A stretch of DNA of 64,000 bases from an uncultured Armatimonadota bacterium (GCA_903927025.1 CAIYLG010000014.1:186001-250000), one strand, 5' to 3'; positions 24,788 to 33,175 are shown, counted from the stretch's first letter. Made by a program: numbers and translations. Notes: a model not told the origin generated them from the letters alone.

Positions 24788-25180
24788 TCAGACTTTGGGA
24801 ATAGGACGACCCATCTGCTTATAGATGCTGATGATGAGCTCGGACTCCTTCTTGGCCGTTGGCTCGTTCGGGTCTACCTTGAGGACTTCGCCATAGACGC
24901 GCAGTGCCTGAGGATATTTCACTCGAGGCGCGAGTGCAGGTGAGATCATGCTCTCATGGCCATAGGCGACTCCGATCGATGCAAAGTCTTTCTTTGCCTT
25001 TGCATTCTTTGGTGCCTTTGCCAGCACTGCCTTGGCTGCCTTGTAGGCTTTCTCAAGCTTGGTCAGTCGAGCCTGATCTGCAGCGGTTGGTTTAGCCTGC
25101 TGAAAGGGGCCTTGGGCCAGCGCAGAAATGATGCTCAGGGCGCACAGCACCAAGATCGCAAACGGAGTTGCCTTTTTCAT
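24788..25180 (-). CDS. Small secreted helical (TPR-like) protein
   Basis: 130 residues with a signal peptide ending ISALAQ (about 22). The rest is lysine- and alanine-rich and helical: ARLTKLEKAYKAAKAVLAKAPKNAKAKKDFASIGVAYG and YPQALRVYGEVLKVDPNEPTAKKE look like two TPR-type helical hairpins (the 'LKVDPNEPTA' turn is characteristic). TPR motifs mediate protein contacts. The start lies 2 bases after the stop of the DUF4350 gene and has its own -10 box in the end of that gene. Function unknown. Confidence 0.65.
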   Translation of the reverse strand: MKKATPFAILVLCALSIISALAQGPFQQAKPTAADQARLTKLEKAYKAAKAVLAKAPKNAKAKKDFASIGVAYGHESMISPALAPRVKYPQALRVYGEVLKVDPNEPTAKKESELIISIYKQMGRPIPKV

Positions 25181-25182
25181 TC

Positions 25183-26358
25183 CTATAGTTTAGCAAGGCC
25201 ACGCGCTCTCGGGCGCTTCGGACCCAAGAATGCATCGATCTCTCGATGGGCATTCTTAATCAGGCTGAGGCCCTGCTCTTGGGTCATGTTGGTCATCTCA
25301 CTTCCAACCTCGAGTCTTGCGAGAGCCTTTTGAAGCGATTCAGGAAGATGTTTGTCTCGGTCTGTTCGAGGGGAGTCTTTTGACAGCTTAAGCACGGTCC
25401 TTAAGTCGGAGTCAGCATCGCGATACGCGTTTAAGAGCGCCGTTTGGGTCGTACCAGCACGTTGGTAGGTGTCTGCGATGGCATCAAGCAGTTCTCGGGA
25501 TCCCCGCTGAGTTCGCTTTGTTTCTTCCGGCAATCCGAATCTCTTGCCCAAAGTGAAGGCGATCACGATTCCGAGAATGAGGAGCTGTTGCCAGGCTGCG
25601 TTCGCCCAAGGACCGATGCTTTCCAGCAGTCCTCGATCGTAGATATGCCCAAAGCTCGCCTCAGTGAACACAATTCGCTTACCGGAGGCTGCGGCCATTG
25701 AGAAAATCCGCCCAAAGGCTTCGGCGTTGTCCGACTTGTCAATGAAGCGATTCGTGATTCCAATGGCGTCACTAGCGATGAACACCGTGCCTTTGCCGCT
25801 GCGATAAGCTCGAAGAAAGGGATGTGGCCCGGCTCCCCACAGGTCCATCGCGGTGGAGTCTTCCTCATCGTCATCCATGACCGAAAAACTTTGATCCGCG
25901 GAGATTCCTGATTGGGTGATGGAAAGTTTTTGCGAACTTGCGCCCAATGTTATGGGGTCGGCAGGAGTCTTTAATGTGCTTCGCGAAGCCTCAAGAAAAT
26001 CTTGTCGAAGGGGAAGGATAAGGGCCGTCCCCCCTTTGTGAACGTGCTGAAGAACCTTTTCCGTGCACTTTTGAGCTTGCTTCGTAAGTATTTCGCTCAG
26101 CTTGGTGTTGCTGTCAACCAGTCGAAAAGCCACAGGGATGTCACCTGGCTTGAGGTCTGGCTCCGTGTTTGTGTCGACCGAATAGGGAATTCCGCGCTCT
26201 CGCAACAGGCCAACAAACGCAGCGACCCCACTTGGAGAGCTGGACGCCGCTTCCGGCCGAGCTTCGGCATCCTGTTGCCCCGCGTTCAAAATGACCGCCG
26301 ACAGCGCCAAGATTCCAACGAGAACCACACAAATGGACGCCACGGAGTTTCGTTTCAA
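25183..26358 (-). CDS. DUF4350-type membrane protein
   Basis: 391 residues from a TTG at 26358 that overlaps the stop of the preceding gene (TTGA), with GGGA 5 bases upstream. A longer frame to 26451 is only the shadow of that gene's end. An N-terminal helix (VASICVVLVGILALSAVIL) precedes a soluble domain with SPSGVAAFVGLLRERGIPY and a GKGTVFIASDAIGITNRFID segment. A second helix lies near 270-290 (WQQLLILGIVIAFTLGKRFG), followed by a helical C-terminus. This is the DUF4350 layout. The family is found beside DUF4129, DUF58 and MoxR ATPase genes, in operons thought to act on the envelope or on protein maturation. Confidence 0.75.
   Translation of the reverse strand: MKRNSVASICVVLVGILALSAVILNAGQQDAEARPEAASSSPSGVAAFVGLLRERGIPYSVDTNTEPDLKPGDIPVAFRLVDSNTKLSEILTKQAQKCTEKVLQHVHKGGTALILPLRQDFLEASRSTLKTPADPITLGASSQKLSITQSGISADQSFSVMDDDEEDSTAMDLWGAGPHPFLRAYRSGKGTVFIASDAIGITNRFIDKSDNAEAFGRIFSMAAASGKRIVFTEASFGHIYDRGLLESIGPWANAAWQQLLILGIVIAFTLGKRFGLPEETKRTQRGSRELLDAIADTYQRAGTTQTALLNAYRDADSDLRTVLKLSKDSPRTDRDKHLPESLQKALARLEVGSEMTNMTQEQGLSLIKNAHREIDAFLGPKRPRARGLAKL
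25187..25192 (-). promoter_or_regulatory. -10 box TAAACT of the TPR-like gene
   Basis: TAAACT then 6 bases (ATAGGA) then the ATG at 25180. The box lies in the last codons of the upstream DUF4350 gene; the spacer also contains AGGA. Confidence 0.45.
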
Positions 26359-27293
26359 CTTCGTCCCTCTTTGAGCTGAGAGAGCAGGGAGGTGTACCAG
26401 TTCCTGAAGGTGTTGACGTCCTCTTGGCCGTTGACCTGATAGCCGTACCAAACTCGATCAAATTTCTGAGTAGCAGTCCTGAAATCGACATTGGCGGGCA
26501 GCTTTGGGCTGGCTTGAATCCGAGCAAGGTGTTCCCAGTTCGTTTCGGTTCTAATAAACCGGGCAACGTCAAACTCGTCGAATCTCAGAAGGCAAGCCAG
26601 GTAGAGCGCGCGCACGGCTTCTCGGAAGCGTCCATTGGCCGCTTCTTCGTCGGCAAGCTTCAGCCATTCGTCAACCGTGCGGTCTGGCTCCGTATCCTCC
26701 AGCAGGGCCTTGGCCTTTCGCTTGAGGGATCCCTTCCAGCTCAAATGTCTCACTGCAAGGAAGATCACCCCGATCGCGGCAGCTGCAAGAAGGGCCCATG
26801 CGATGTAAACGAAGATAGCTCCGAATACACCCGATCCCCCAGCTCTCGCGGTCGGGTCTTCCTGTTCGGGCTTGAGGTTTTTGAGCCGCCGCAGGGCGTC
26901 CGCCAACCAGTTTCTTTGACGTTCGAAGCCCGGATCCGCGTATAGCCCCGATTTCTTGACGGCGGCGGCGTCGGCTTGAGACATCGGCTTACCAGCAAAC
27001 TTCTGTTCGGATTGAGCTCCCAGTTGTGCATAGGTGCGCAGATATTGGGCCGCATCGGCCTCCGTCTCCGTTCCGTCCTTGACCTCCTTCAGCATCGAAA
27101 CAACATCCGACTGCTGAGAGGCGACCGGGCTGTTTCGGATCAACCTGATCACCTCGGCGTCTGATTTTGCTTTGCTCAGGGACCGTGTGAGTTGGCTGAA
27201 CGTGTCTGCCGCGCTAAGAAGCGGTGCGGACAACAGAGCACTACCGACGAGTAGAGGTAGCCAAGGTTTTTGGTATTTCGGCAGCCAGTTCAT
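26355..27293 (-). CDS. DUF4129 membrane protein
   Basis: 312 residues from the ATG at 27293, which lies inside the end of the preceding gene (53-bp overlap). A signal-like N-terminus (WLPLLVGSALLSAPLLSAAD) leads to a ~130-residue helical region. Next is one strong membrane helix (VFGAIFVYIAWALLAAAAIGVIFLAV). The cytoplasmic C-terminal DUF4129 domain follows: ANGRFREAVRALYLACLLRFDEFD with RTETNWEHL. The domain is common near MoxR/DUF58 genes and transglutaminase-like proteins; no activity is established. It is translationally coupled to DUF4350 downstream. Confidence 0.75.
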   Translation of the reverse strand: MNWLPKYQKPWLPLLVGSALLSAPLLSAADTFSQLTRSLSKAKSDAEVIRLIRNSPVASQQSDVVSMLKEVKDGTETEADAAQYLRTYAQLGAQSEQKFAGKPMSQADAAAVKKSGLYADPGFERQRNWLADALRRLKNLKPEQEDPTARAGGSGVFGAIFVYIAWALLAAAAIGVIFLAVRHLSWKGSLKRKAKALLEDTEPDRTVDEWLKLADEEAANGRFREAVRALYLACLLRFDEFDVARFIRTETNWEHLARIQASPKLPANVDFRTATQKFDRVWYGYQVNGQEDVNTFRNWYTSLLSQLKEGRS

Positions 27294-28284
27294 CAATATC
27301 AAAGCCTTCCAGGCGAATTCTGCGCTCGTAATAAACAATGGTGATGGCAACTGCCCAAACGGGAATCAGCACCCAAAGAATGGCATAGGTTGGCAAGAGG
27401 TCAACCGCAGCGACAAAAAGGGCATGTCCGGGAAGGGCACTTAGCGCCGAAGATAGGTGATCTTCAACAGAAAAAATGCTGAGGCAGAGTGCCAGCCCCC
27501 CAAAAAGCACCGTCGCCATAAACAGCAGCAACATATAGGCGGACCAGATAGTGGACGTACCCGAGGGGTGGTATCCCACGCGGCGCAGGAGGCTCCTGCT
27601 CCGTTTTCCGGCGCTTTTGGCTCCTGCCCCCTCCAGAACCGCAATTGGGACAGCAAGCGCATCCAGGGCGATAATCGCCAGAAAAATCAATCCGCCGGCG
27701 CAGAGCCCCATGATTCCGATCACGCTGATGACACCTGCAGAGGAGTCAGATTGGGGCGTTGCCTCTGCGACAAACCCGCCAATCGCCATCACAACCAGAG
27801 AAACGAAGACTCCAGATAGGGAGAGCATCAGTTCTTTGAGGTTGACCAAGAAGAGGCGGGGAAGCACCTGACGCGCTGTCTGCACCGCTGCCGCTTCGTC
27901 TGGCTCGTTGCCCGTAAGGTACGAGGAGACGAGGTGGACTACCACCGAAGATGCGTAGGAGACGCCAATTAGCACCAGTGGGCCACCGACAAGAAGGGCA
28001 AGGGCTAGTGCGAATCCCAGGTCCTGTAGAACCAAAAACGAATTCCCCGACGACTTGGTTGTGAACAGTCGCGGCGACACGTATGTGTCAAAAAAGCCAA
28101 ACGCAGCCAGACACAGTAACGCAGGAGCGGCTGTTAATCGTAGAAACGTCAGTCCGAGGCGCTGATAGATGCGCAGGGAGGAATCTAGGATTTCCCCTGA
28201 GCTCATCGTTCGCAAGCGATTCTTGCGGTCGAACTTTGACCCGTGCTTGGACAGATATCTTGCAACTGGATCCGACGTCACCAT
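27241..28284 (-). CDS. Integral membrane protein, first gene of the DUF4129/DUF4350 operon
   Basis: 347 residues with about six hydrophobic helices. A cytoplasmic N-terminus reads RTMSSGEILDSSLRIYQRLGLTFLRL, and the C-terminus is IVYYERRIRLEGFDIDELA. This combination ('GEILD.alRlYrr' at the front, 'YYdlRiRkEGfDle' at the end) is typical of the membrane domain annotated as glycerophosphodiester-phosphodiesterase-like or YciC-like, which carries no catalytic site. GATACA, 6 bases before the ATG, may be the -10 box of the operon. The gene overlaps the DUF4129 gene. The MoxR and DUF58 partners normally found in such operons are not in the window. Confidence 0.65.
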   Translation of the reverse strand: MVTSDPVARYLSKHGSKFDRKNRLRTMSSGEILDSSLRIYQRLGLTFLRLTAAPALLCLAAFGFFDTYVSPRLFTTKSSGNSFLVLQDLGFALALALLVGGPLVLIGVSYASSVVVHLVSSYLTGNEPDEAAAVQTARQVLPRLFLVNLKELMLSLSGVFVSLVVMAIGGFVAEATPQSDSSAGVISVIGIMGLCAGGLIFLAIIALDALAVPIAVLEGAGAKSAGKRSRSLLRRVGYHPSGTSTIWSAYMLLLFMATVLFGGLALCLSIFSVEDHLSSALSALPGHALFVAAVDLLPTYAILWVLIPVWAVAITIVYYERRIRLEGFDIDELAAEIPKTLATSTRR

Positions 28285-28335
28285 AACCAGTGTATCTAAC
28301 GACGGAACGTTTCAAGGCAAAGAAACAGGAAAGGA

Positions 28336-28341
28336 TAAAAT
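28336..28341 (+). promoter_or_regulatory. -10 box TAAAAT of the LolA-like gene
   Basis: TAAAAT is followed by 6 bases (CACACG) and the ATG at 28348. No ribosome-binding site is present. Confidence 0.55.
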
Positions 28342-28347
28342 CACACG

Positions 28348-29055
28348 ATGACAACGATGATCGCATTGGCCTCCCTCGCAGTGGGAGGCGTACAGGGTCC
28401 CAGCATTCTGGACTTTGTACAGCAGAACCTTCAAGATGCAACGCTGGTTGCGAAAATTGTCCGAGGCGATCAGAAGGAACTTGTAAAGATCAACAAAGAC
28501 TTTGGACAATCCTATCGGTTCAACTCGAGCACGATTTACTTCAAGGAACCGTTCAAGATGCGAGCCGAGGCTCACGTTGAGGAAACAAACGTGGTCTATA
28601 TCATCAATGGGAACACTCTCTGGATTAAGATTCCAAACTTCAAGTCTCAGCAAAACCTGGCCAAAGCTCCTGGCAGACGGCAAACGCTGATGGACGTAGG
28701 CCTCCTAACTCCTACTCTCTTCAACAATTTCTTAGATGCCAAGTTCATCCGCAACGATCGGGAAACTGGCAACATCGTATTTGACTTAACTTATAAGCCA
28801 AATCTGGATGACTCAAGTCGATATCGTGTATGGATCGATCGGACCAAGAAATTTGTCACCAAGCGAGAGTGGTTTAACCAGTGGGGAAGGCAACTCGCAA
28901 CTTTTTATTACTTAGACCCAACTGAGGTCAGTGGAGTTTGGCTGCCAACGCGACTTGAAGTGAAGAACGTCGACAACGTAATCGCTGGGATTACGAAATA
29001 CGATTCGATCAAAGTGAATACTGGCCTTTCTGATGGGTTGTTCACGTCCAAGTAG
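28348..29055 (+). CDS. LolA-like outer-membrane lipoprotein-sorting fold protein
   Basis: 235 residues. The N-terminus MTTMIALASLAVGGVQG is short and weakly signal-like. The pattern that follows (FVQQNLQDATLVAKIVRGDQ, YFKEPFKMRAEAHVEETNVVYIINGNTLWIKIP, VWIDRTKKFVTKREWFNQWGRQLATFYYLDP) is that of the half-open beta barrel of LolA/LolB-type proteins. In these, a 'P.k.R.e' strand is followed by 'i.dG..lw...p'. Such proteins bind acyl chains or lipoproteins in the periplasm. There is no LolCDE here, so carrier function is only inferred. It is transcribed alone and ends in a strong terminator. Confidence 0.6.
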   Translation: MTTMIALASLAVGGVQGPSILDFVQQNLQDATLVAKIVRGDQKELVKINKDFGQSYRFNSSTIYFKEPFKMRAEAHVEETNVVYIINGNTLWIKIPNFKSQQNLAKAPGRRQTLMDVGLLTPTLFNNFLDAKFIRNDRETGNIVFDLTYKPNLDDSSRYRVWIDRTKKFVTKREWFNQWGRQLATFYYLDPTEVSGVWLPTRLEVKNVDNVIAGITKYDSIKVNTGLSDGLFTSK

Positions 29056-29070
29056 GATTGGTCCCACCGC

Positions 29071-29109
29071 AAAAAAGGGCTCGCTCTTCAACTGGAGAGC
29101 GGGCCCTTT
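29071..29109 (+). terminator. Bidirectional-looking intrinsic terminator
   Basis: An 11-bp stem (GGGCTCGCTCT / AGAGCGGGCCC, one G-T pair) with an 8-base loop is preceded by six A and followed by TTTG. It terminates the LolA-like gene and could also work on the other strand. Confidence 0.75.
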
Positions 29110-29110
29110 G

Positions 29111-29333
29111 CATCATTTAGTCTCCATTCTCTCCGGATTGGGCCTAGTCCAAGGACCCGGGACCGTTAATCCCGGACAAACGTTGTCCTAAGATCTGATC
29201 GTCGCCGAAAAGCGACATCTTGGCTGGGTGTGGTCGCAGTGAGTACGTCACGGAAAGGAGAAGCCAGTGCCTACGGCATCAAGCGTACTGCTCGACCCAC
29301 TCGGCCTCGGCAACGGTGCCTAGGAGCGGGAAT
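29111..29333. other. Structured non-coding stretch between convergent genes
   Basis: Several inverted repeats follow one another: CGGGA/TCCCG (about 29158-29176), GGACAA-ACG-TTGTCC (29175-29189), AAGAT..GTCGC/GCGAC..ATCTT (29192-29221), and TGGCT/AGCCA (29220-29266) enclosing GTGA-GTAC-GTCAC. I match it to no known riboswitch, RNase P, tmRNA or SRP RNA motif. It may hold a small RNA, or be the remnant of one. Confidence 0.3.
29267..29323 (+). CDS. Possible 18-codon small ORF with a strong ribosome-binding site
   Basis: GTG start, 6 bases after AAGGAG, then 18 codons (VPTASSVLLDPLGLGNGA) and TAG. The Shine-Dalgarno sequence and spacing are ideal, but the length is so small that chance is a serious alternative. 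It lies downstream of the hairpins at 29158-29266. Confidence 0.2.
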   Translation: MPTASSVLLDPLGLGNGA

Positions 29334-30335
29334 CTACGCAGACCAACCATAGGTGACGTAGTCGTGGTGCCAACTTCCATCTTCGAACAAATCGACCAAA
29401 GCGTAGCCAGGAGGCGTCTCTTGAAAATTGCCCTTCCACCAATTCCCACTGACGGACCCACTCGAAGCGTAGCCGATTCCGTTGTACTGGAGGCCCTCCA
29501 GAAGATGGACGTGTCCGCTGATGCACAGGTTGACGTTGCTGTGCCGGACGAATACATCTTTGATTCGGCGACCGTCTATGTGCATGTGGGCACCGGATAC
29601 ATGCCAGTGTGATCCGTCAGTTTCCGACCGAGGAGTCACCAGTCCAGCGCAGGCGGACATGAGAGGAATGTGGGAGGTCACCAACGTCGGCATCGAGGCA
29701 TGCGCCGCCAAATCGGCGTCTAGCCACGCAATCTGCTCCTCATCCAGCTTTCCTACGTAGCCTCCCTTGTGGCGGTGGATGCTGTCCAAAACCACGATGT
29801 GCCAGCCGTTCCGGTCCATGCTGTAATACGGCTTATTCAGGCTCAATCCGTCCTGAACCCATTGCTTTCCGTATTGACGGTCCAAAGAATCGGCATCCCG
29901 GCTAAACCAGCCCCAGACATCGTGATTGCCGATGCAGTAGTTGACAGGGAGACTGTTGTGGTCTCGAACCGTGTCATGGAAGGTCTTCCATTGCGCTGCC
30001 ATTCGGCTCTTTGAAACGGACGTTCCATCAAGCACCATATCGCCACCAAACAGGATCATGTTCGGGCGCTGGGGCAGGCTGTTGGCGTGCTCCAGCGCTT
30101 TGGCCAGCCACTTTGCCGATGGACCCTCGGGTGAAATGTGCGGATCTGTAAAATGTGCGATTCGGAGAACGTTTCTCCGCGATAAACGGTCGTGATGGTG
30201 ATGATGCCTTCCTCCAAGACTAATGGATGGAAGGAGGCTGGCGGCGCCAAGTAGGCCGGCCCTTTTTAGCAGATCTCGACGGGTTGTATTGCTCTCCAAA
30301 TGCAGTCCTCGAATCGGTAAGAGTTCGCTAACCAT
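29334..30335 (-). CDS. Tat-exported calcineurin-like metallophosphoesterase
   Basis: 333 residues. A twin-arginine motif TTRRDLLKRAGLLGAASLLP near the N-terminus marks Tat export. The five metallophosphoesterase motifs are present: FTDPHIS (D-x-H), GGDMV, GNHDVW, a lone histidine in VTSHIP, and SGHVH. They bind a two-metal centre that cleaves phosphomono- or diesters; the substrate is unknown. A run of five histidines follows the signal region (RHHHHHD) and could add a metal-binding site. A TTG further in, before the arginine pair, is an alternative start. A GC-rich hairpin lies just upstream. Confidence 0.85.
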   Translation of the reverse strand: MVSELLPIRGLHLESNTTRRDLLKRAGLLGAASLLPSISLGGRHHHHHDRLSRRNVLRIAHFTDPHISPEGPSAKWLAKALEHANSLPQRPNMILFGGDMVLDGTSVSKSRMAAQWKTFHDTVRDHNSLPVNYCIGNHDVWGWFSRDADSLDRQYGKQWVQDGLSLNKPYYSMDRNGWHIVVLDSIHRHKGGYVGKLDEEQIAWLDADLAAHASMPTLVTSHIPLMSACAGLVTPRSETDGSHWHVSGAHMHIDGRRIKDVFVRHSNVNLCISGHVHLLEGLQYNGIGYASSGSVSGNWWKGNFQETPPGYALVDLFEDGSWHHDYVTYGWSA

Positions 30336-30343
30336 TAACGGAT

Positions 30344-30369
30344 ACCTTTGGGCCCAAGGGCCTAAAGGT
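30344..30369. repeat. GC-rich hairpin between purD and the phosphoesterase gene
   Basis: ACCTTT/AAAGGT outer arms and GGCCC/GGGCC inner arms form a stem with one bulge, ending 8 bases before the phosphoesterase start. There is no T-run; it may slow transcription from purD or shield the downstream start. Confidence 0.35.
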
Positions 30370-30430
30370 TCGAACTATTGCGCCGAACATCGCTCATTTG
30401 CGAGGCTTGACGATTCAGGACTGCCGCGAG

Positions 30431-31684
30431 TTACGCTGATTTCTCGCCGATGTCGCTTCTCACCCGAGCACCGGAGAAGTGAACCGACGCTGCGGCAGCG
30501 TAGGCAAGTGCTTTGGCTTCTTCCAAGGTTTTCCCGATAGCGCTTGCGGCAAAGACTCTTCCGCCATTGGTCACCAGGTTTCCATCGACCAACGCGGTTC
30601 CAGCATGAAAGAGCTTGCTGCCGATTGGAACCTGATCGACTTGAATGGGTATCCCTTTCGAACTTTGCAATGGATAATCCTTACCCGCGACCACCACGGT
30701 CAACGCCGCTAGCGGGCTGACCGTTATTTCTGGCACAACAGTCCCCGTGGCGGAAGCGAATAGTGCCTGGGCGTAGCCTGACTCGATTCTCATCATGAGT
30801 GCCTGTGTCTCGGGGTCACCCATTCGAACGTTGAATTCGAGGCAGTAAGGCTTTCCGCCATCGACAAGGACCCCGGTGAACAGTGTTCCTCGGTAGGAGA
30901 TCCCCCTTGCCTTAAGGGCACGGATCGTCGGCTCGACCATTTCGCTTTCAACTTGGCGAATCAGGGAGTCTGAGATCGATGCGACGGGCGAGAAGGCGCC
31001 CATTCCCCCGGTGTTCGGACCCAAGTCGCCATCAAATGCCCGCTTGTGGTCCTGAGCGACGGGAAGGCTGACGTAGTTTTCGTCGCCTACGATCGTGAGC
31101 AGGCTAAACTCGGGGCCCACGAGGCGATCCTCGATAACGATTGTCTCGCCCGCGCTCCCAAATTCCCGATCCACCATCATGCGGTGAATTGCATCCTTCG
31201 CTGCCTCAAAATTATCCGCAACGACGACTCCCTTTCCGAGGGCATTTCCGCTGGCCTTCACAACGACACTTCGTCCTGTGTCGTACTTGACCCTGGCATA
31301 GTCCGTAGCGGCAACCGGGTCAGAAAAAGCCTGAAAGGCTGCCGTTGGCACGCCTGCTTCCACCATCAACTGTTTTGAGAAGGCCTTGGAGCCTTCCAAC
31401 TCTGCGCCTGCTTGGTCGGGTCCGTAGACGGCAAAGCCCTCTGCCCTCAGCCGATTACCGAGTCCCTCAATCAGGGGGTCTTCGGGACCCACAACCACCA
31501 GATCAATGTGGCGAGATCGGCAGAGATCCACTAGCCCGTCTTGATCCTTGGCTGAAACTGCAACGGTCTCACAGTCTTCACCGATTCCCGGATTTCCGGG
31601 CGCTACGATGACTTCAGCTTCTTTAGAGAGTCTCCAAGCCAGGGCATGCTCTCTCCCACCACTGCCAACAACAAGAATTTTCAC
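30431..31684 (-). CDS. purD: Phosphoribosylamine-glycine ligase
   Basis: 417 residues from the GTG at 31684, which gives the family N-terminus VKILVVGSGGREHALAWRL. The longer frame to 31729 adds 15 non-conserved residues. ATP-grasp features follow: SKAFSKQLMVEAGVPTA, VVVKASGNALGKGVVVADN, VIEDRLVGPEFSLLTIV, TGGMGAFSPV and VLVDGGKPYCLEFNVRMGDPETQ. The enzyme joins 5-phosphoribosylamine and glycine, the second step of purine synthesis, and pairs functionally with guaA at the end of the window. It starts 54 bases after dnaB and may be cotranscribed, though CAAAAT 8 bases before the GTG could be its own -10 box. Confidence 0.93.
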   Translation of the reverse strand: MKILVVGSGGREHALAWRLSKEAEVIVAPGNPGIGEDCETVAVSAKDQDGLVDLCRSRHIDLVVVGPEDPLIEGLGNRLRAEGFAVYGPDQAGAELEGSKAFSKQLMVEAGVPTAAFQAFSDPVAATDYARVKYDTGRSVVVKASGNALGKGVVVADNFEAAKDAIHRMMVDREFGSAGETIVIEDRLVGPEFSLLTIVGDENYVSLPVAQDHKRAFDGDLGPNTGGMGAFSPVASISDSLIRQVESEMVEPTIRALKARGISYRGTLFTGVLVDGGKPYCLEFNVRMGDPETQALMMRIESGYAQALFASATGTVVPEITVSPLAALTVVVAGKDYPLQSSKGIPIQVDQVPIGSKLFHAGTALVDGNLVTNGGRVFAASAIGKTLEEAKALAYAAAASVHFSGARVRSDIGEKSA

Positions 31685-31738
31685 TTCTCGTGATTTTGAC
31701 ACCGGCGGAGGTCTTTGGCTAAGGCGCAAGTTTGCAGG

Positions 31739-33139
31739 CTAGTCATCACTCGAAAAATGAGTGCCTTCAGAAGGGTTGCGGAACCTCGCGTAGGCAGGTT
31801 GGAATCCCAGCAGTACCTTCCCTGTGGGACCGTTTCGATGCTTAGCGACGATAATCTCTGCGGTTTGGACGTCGTCGTAGTTCTCAACTTCTGGACGATG
31901 CTCTTCCTTCGCTTTGTAGTAGCTCTCGCGATACAACAGCATCACCAAGTCCGCTTCAGCCTCGATAGAGCCAGATTCGCGAATATCGCTTAACTGAGGG
32001 CGCTTATCATCGCGAGTTTCAACTGCTCGGCTCAACTGACTCAGCGCGATGACGGGTACTTCAAGCTCTTTTGCCATCGACTTGCATGCTCGGGCAATTT
32101 CAGAAATTTCTTGGACGCGGTTTTCTGTGCGCTTACCACCTTTCATGAGCTGAAGGTAGTCAATCACAACCAGAGAGAGCCCATGCTCCGCCTTGAGCCG
32201 GCGACACTTTCCTCGCATCTCGAGAGGGGTGACGTCTGATGCGTCGTCAATATAGATGGGAAGGCTGTACAACTCGTCGCATGCGTCGGCAAGCGCTTTA
32301 TATTGCCTGTCTGAAATTGGCTTGTCCTGTCTGAGGACATTCGCCGACACTCCAGAAATCATGGATGCCATTCTGCGAACAAGCTGGATTGCACCCATTT
32401 CCAGCGAGAAAACGGCGATGGCAGCCCGCTTTTCTTCACGAACCATTCTTTGGGCAACGTTTACCACCATGTCCAAAGCGAACGAGGTTTTCCCCATCGA
32501 TGGCCGGGCGCCGATGATCACGAAGTCGCCAGGATAGAAGCCGGTGGTCAGGCGATCCAGATCATAGAATCCGACATGAAGCCCGGACATCGGGCGGCCG
32601 GTTTCGATAATGTTGTCGACGTCGACAAAGAACTCTTTTGCGAGGCTCTTCACGTGCTGGAAGTATTTTCCAAGCGACTTTCGACCCACTTCAAAAACGA
32701 GCTGCTCTGCTTTGTCGACTTTTTCATCCACCGTGCCGGAATCCGGGTCGTGAACGACTCCGCGAATCTTGTGACCGGCATCCTCAAGTCGACGCAGTGT
32801 CGATTTGTCGAGCACAATTGCTGCGTAAAAGTTCGAGTTGGCTGGGCTTGGGACGTACTCCGCTATTTCGAGCAGATAATCCTCACCACCGATATCACCG
32901 AGGTTGCCTCGGTCCATCAGTTCCGCCTTCAGCGTGAGGATATCGATGGGCTTGTGGTTGTGGATGAGCTGTTTCATCGCCCGATAGATCAGGCGATGGG
33001 CAGGGCGGTAGAAATCTCCCTCGTCGAGAATGGTGACGATTTCTTCTGCGGCTCTCTCCGAGAGGAGCATTGAGCCCAGCGTGCTCATCTCGGCTTCATA
33101 GCTATAAAGGGGTGTTAGTTCATCCGGACTGAAGGACAA
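31739..33139 (-). CDS. dnaB: Replicative DNA helicase
   Basis: 466 residues with a TTG start preceded by AGGAG at a 6-base distance. The N-terminal domain (about 8-110) begins LTPLYSYEAEMSTLGSMLL. The RecA-like helicase domain carries Walker A GARPSMGKTS (210-219), LEMGAIQLVRRM, the Walker B strand LVVIDYLQLM, LSQLSRAVE and the DIRESGSIEAEADLV segment. It unwinds DNA at the fork as a hexamer. No intein interrupts it. A consensus TATAAT stands 21 bases before the TTG. Transcription continues toward purD. Confidence 0.95.
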   Translation of the reverse strand: MSFSPDELTPLYSYEAEMSTLGSMLLSERAAEEIVTILDEGDFYRPAHRLIYRAMKQLIHNHKPIDILTLKAELMDRGNLGDIGGEDYLLEIAEYVPSPANSNFYAAIVLDKSTLRRLEDAGHKIRGVVHDPDSGTVDEKVDKAEQLVFEVGRKSLGKYFQHVKSLAKEFFVDVDNIIETGRPMSGLHVGFYDLDRLTTGFYPGDFVIIGARPSMGKTSFALDMVVNVAQRMVREEKRAAIAVFSLEMGAIQLVRRMASMISGVSANVLRQDKPISDRQYKALADACDELYSLPIYIDDASDVTPLEMRGKCRRLKAEHGLSLVVIDYLQLMKGGKRTENRVQEISEIARACKSMAKELEVPVIALSQLSRAVETRDDKRPQLSDIRESGSIEAEADLVMLLYRESYYKAKEEHRPEVENYDDVQTAEIIVAKHRNGPTGKVLLGFQPAYARFRNPSEGTHFSSDD

Positions 33140-33145
33140 TGGAGG

Positions 33146-33166
33146 CTCCTAGGGGCTTCCATTATA
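33146..33166 (-). promoter_or_regulatory. Promoter -10 TATAAT and ribosome-binding site of dnaB
   Basis: On the minus strand TATAAT (33161-33166) is followed by AGGAG (33146-33150) and the TTG start at 33139. This is the classic leader arrangement, in contrast to the leaderless genes around it. Confidence 0.6.
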
Positions 33167-33175
33167 GTTGAGGAT

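Noticed and set aside
29150-29221. 24-codon minus-strand ORF beginning MSLFGDDQ
   Set aside because: Protein-like but without a ribosome-binding site or -10 box, and it covers the inverted repeats; left out as a gene.
29111-29260. Cobalamin, Moco or SRP RNA in the spacer
   Set aside because: GGAAAGGAG and AGCCAGTGCC recall parts of these motifs, but the diagnostic cores are absent.
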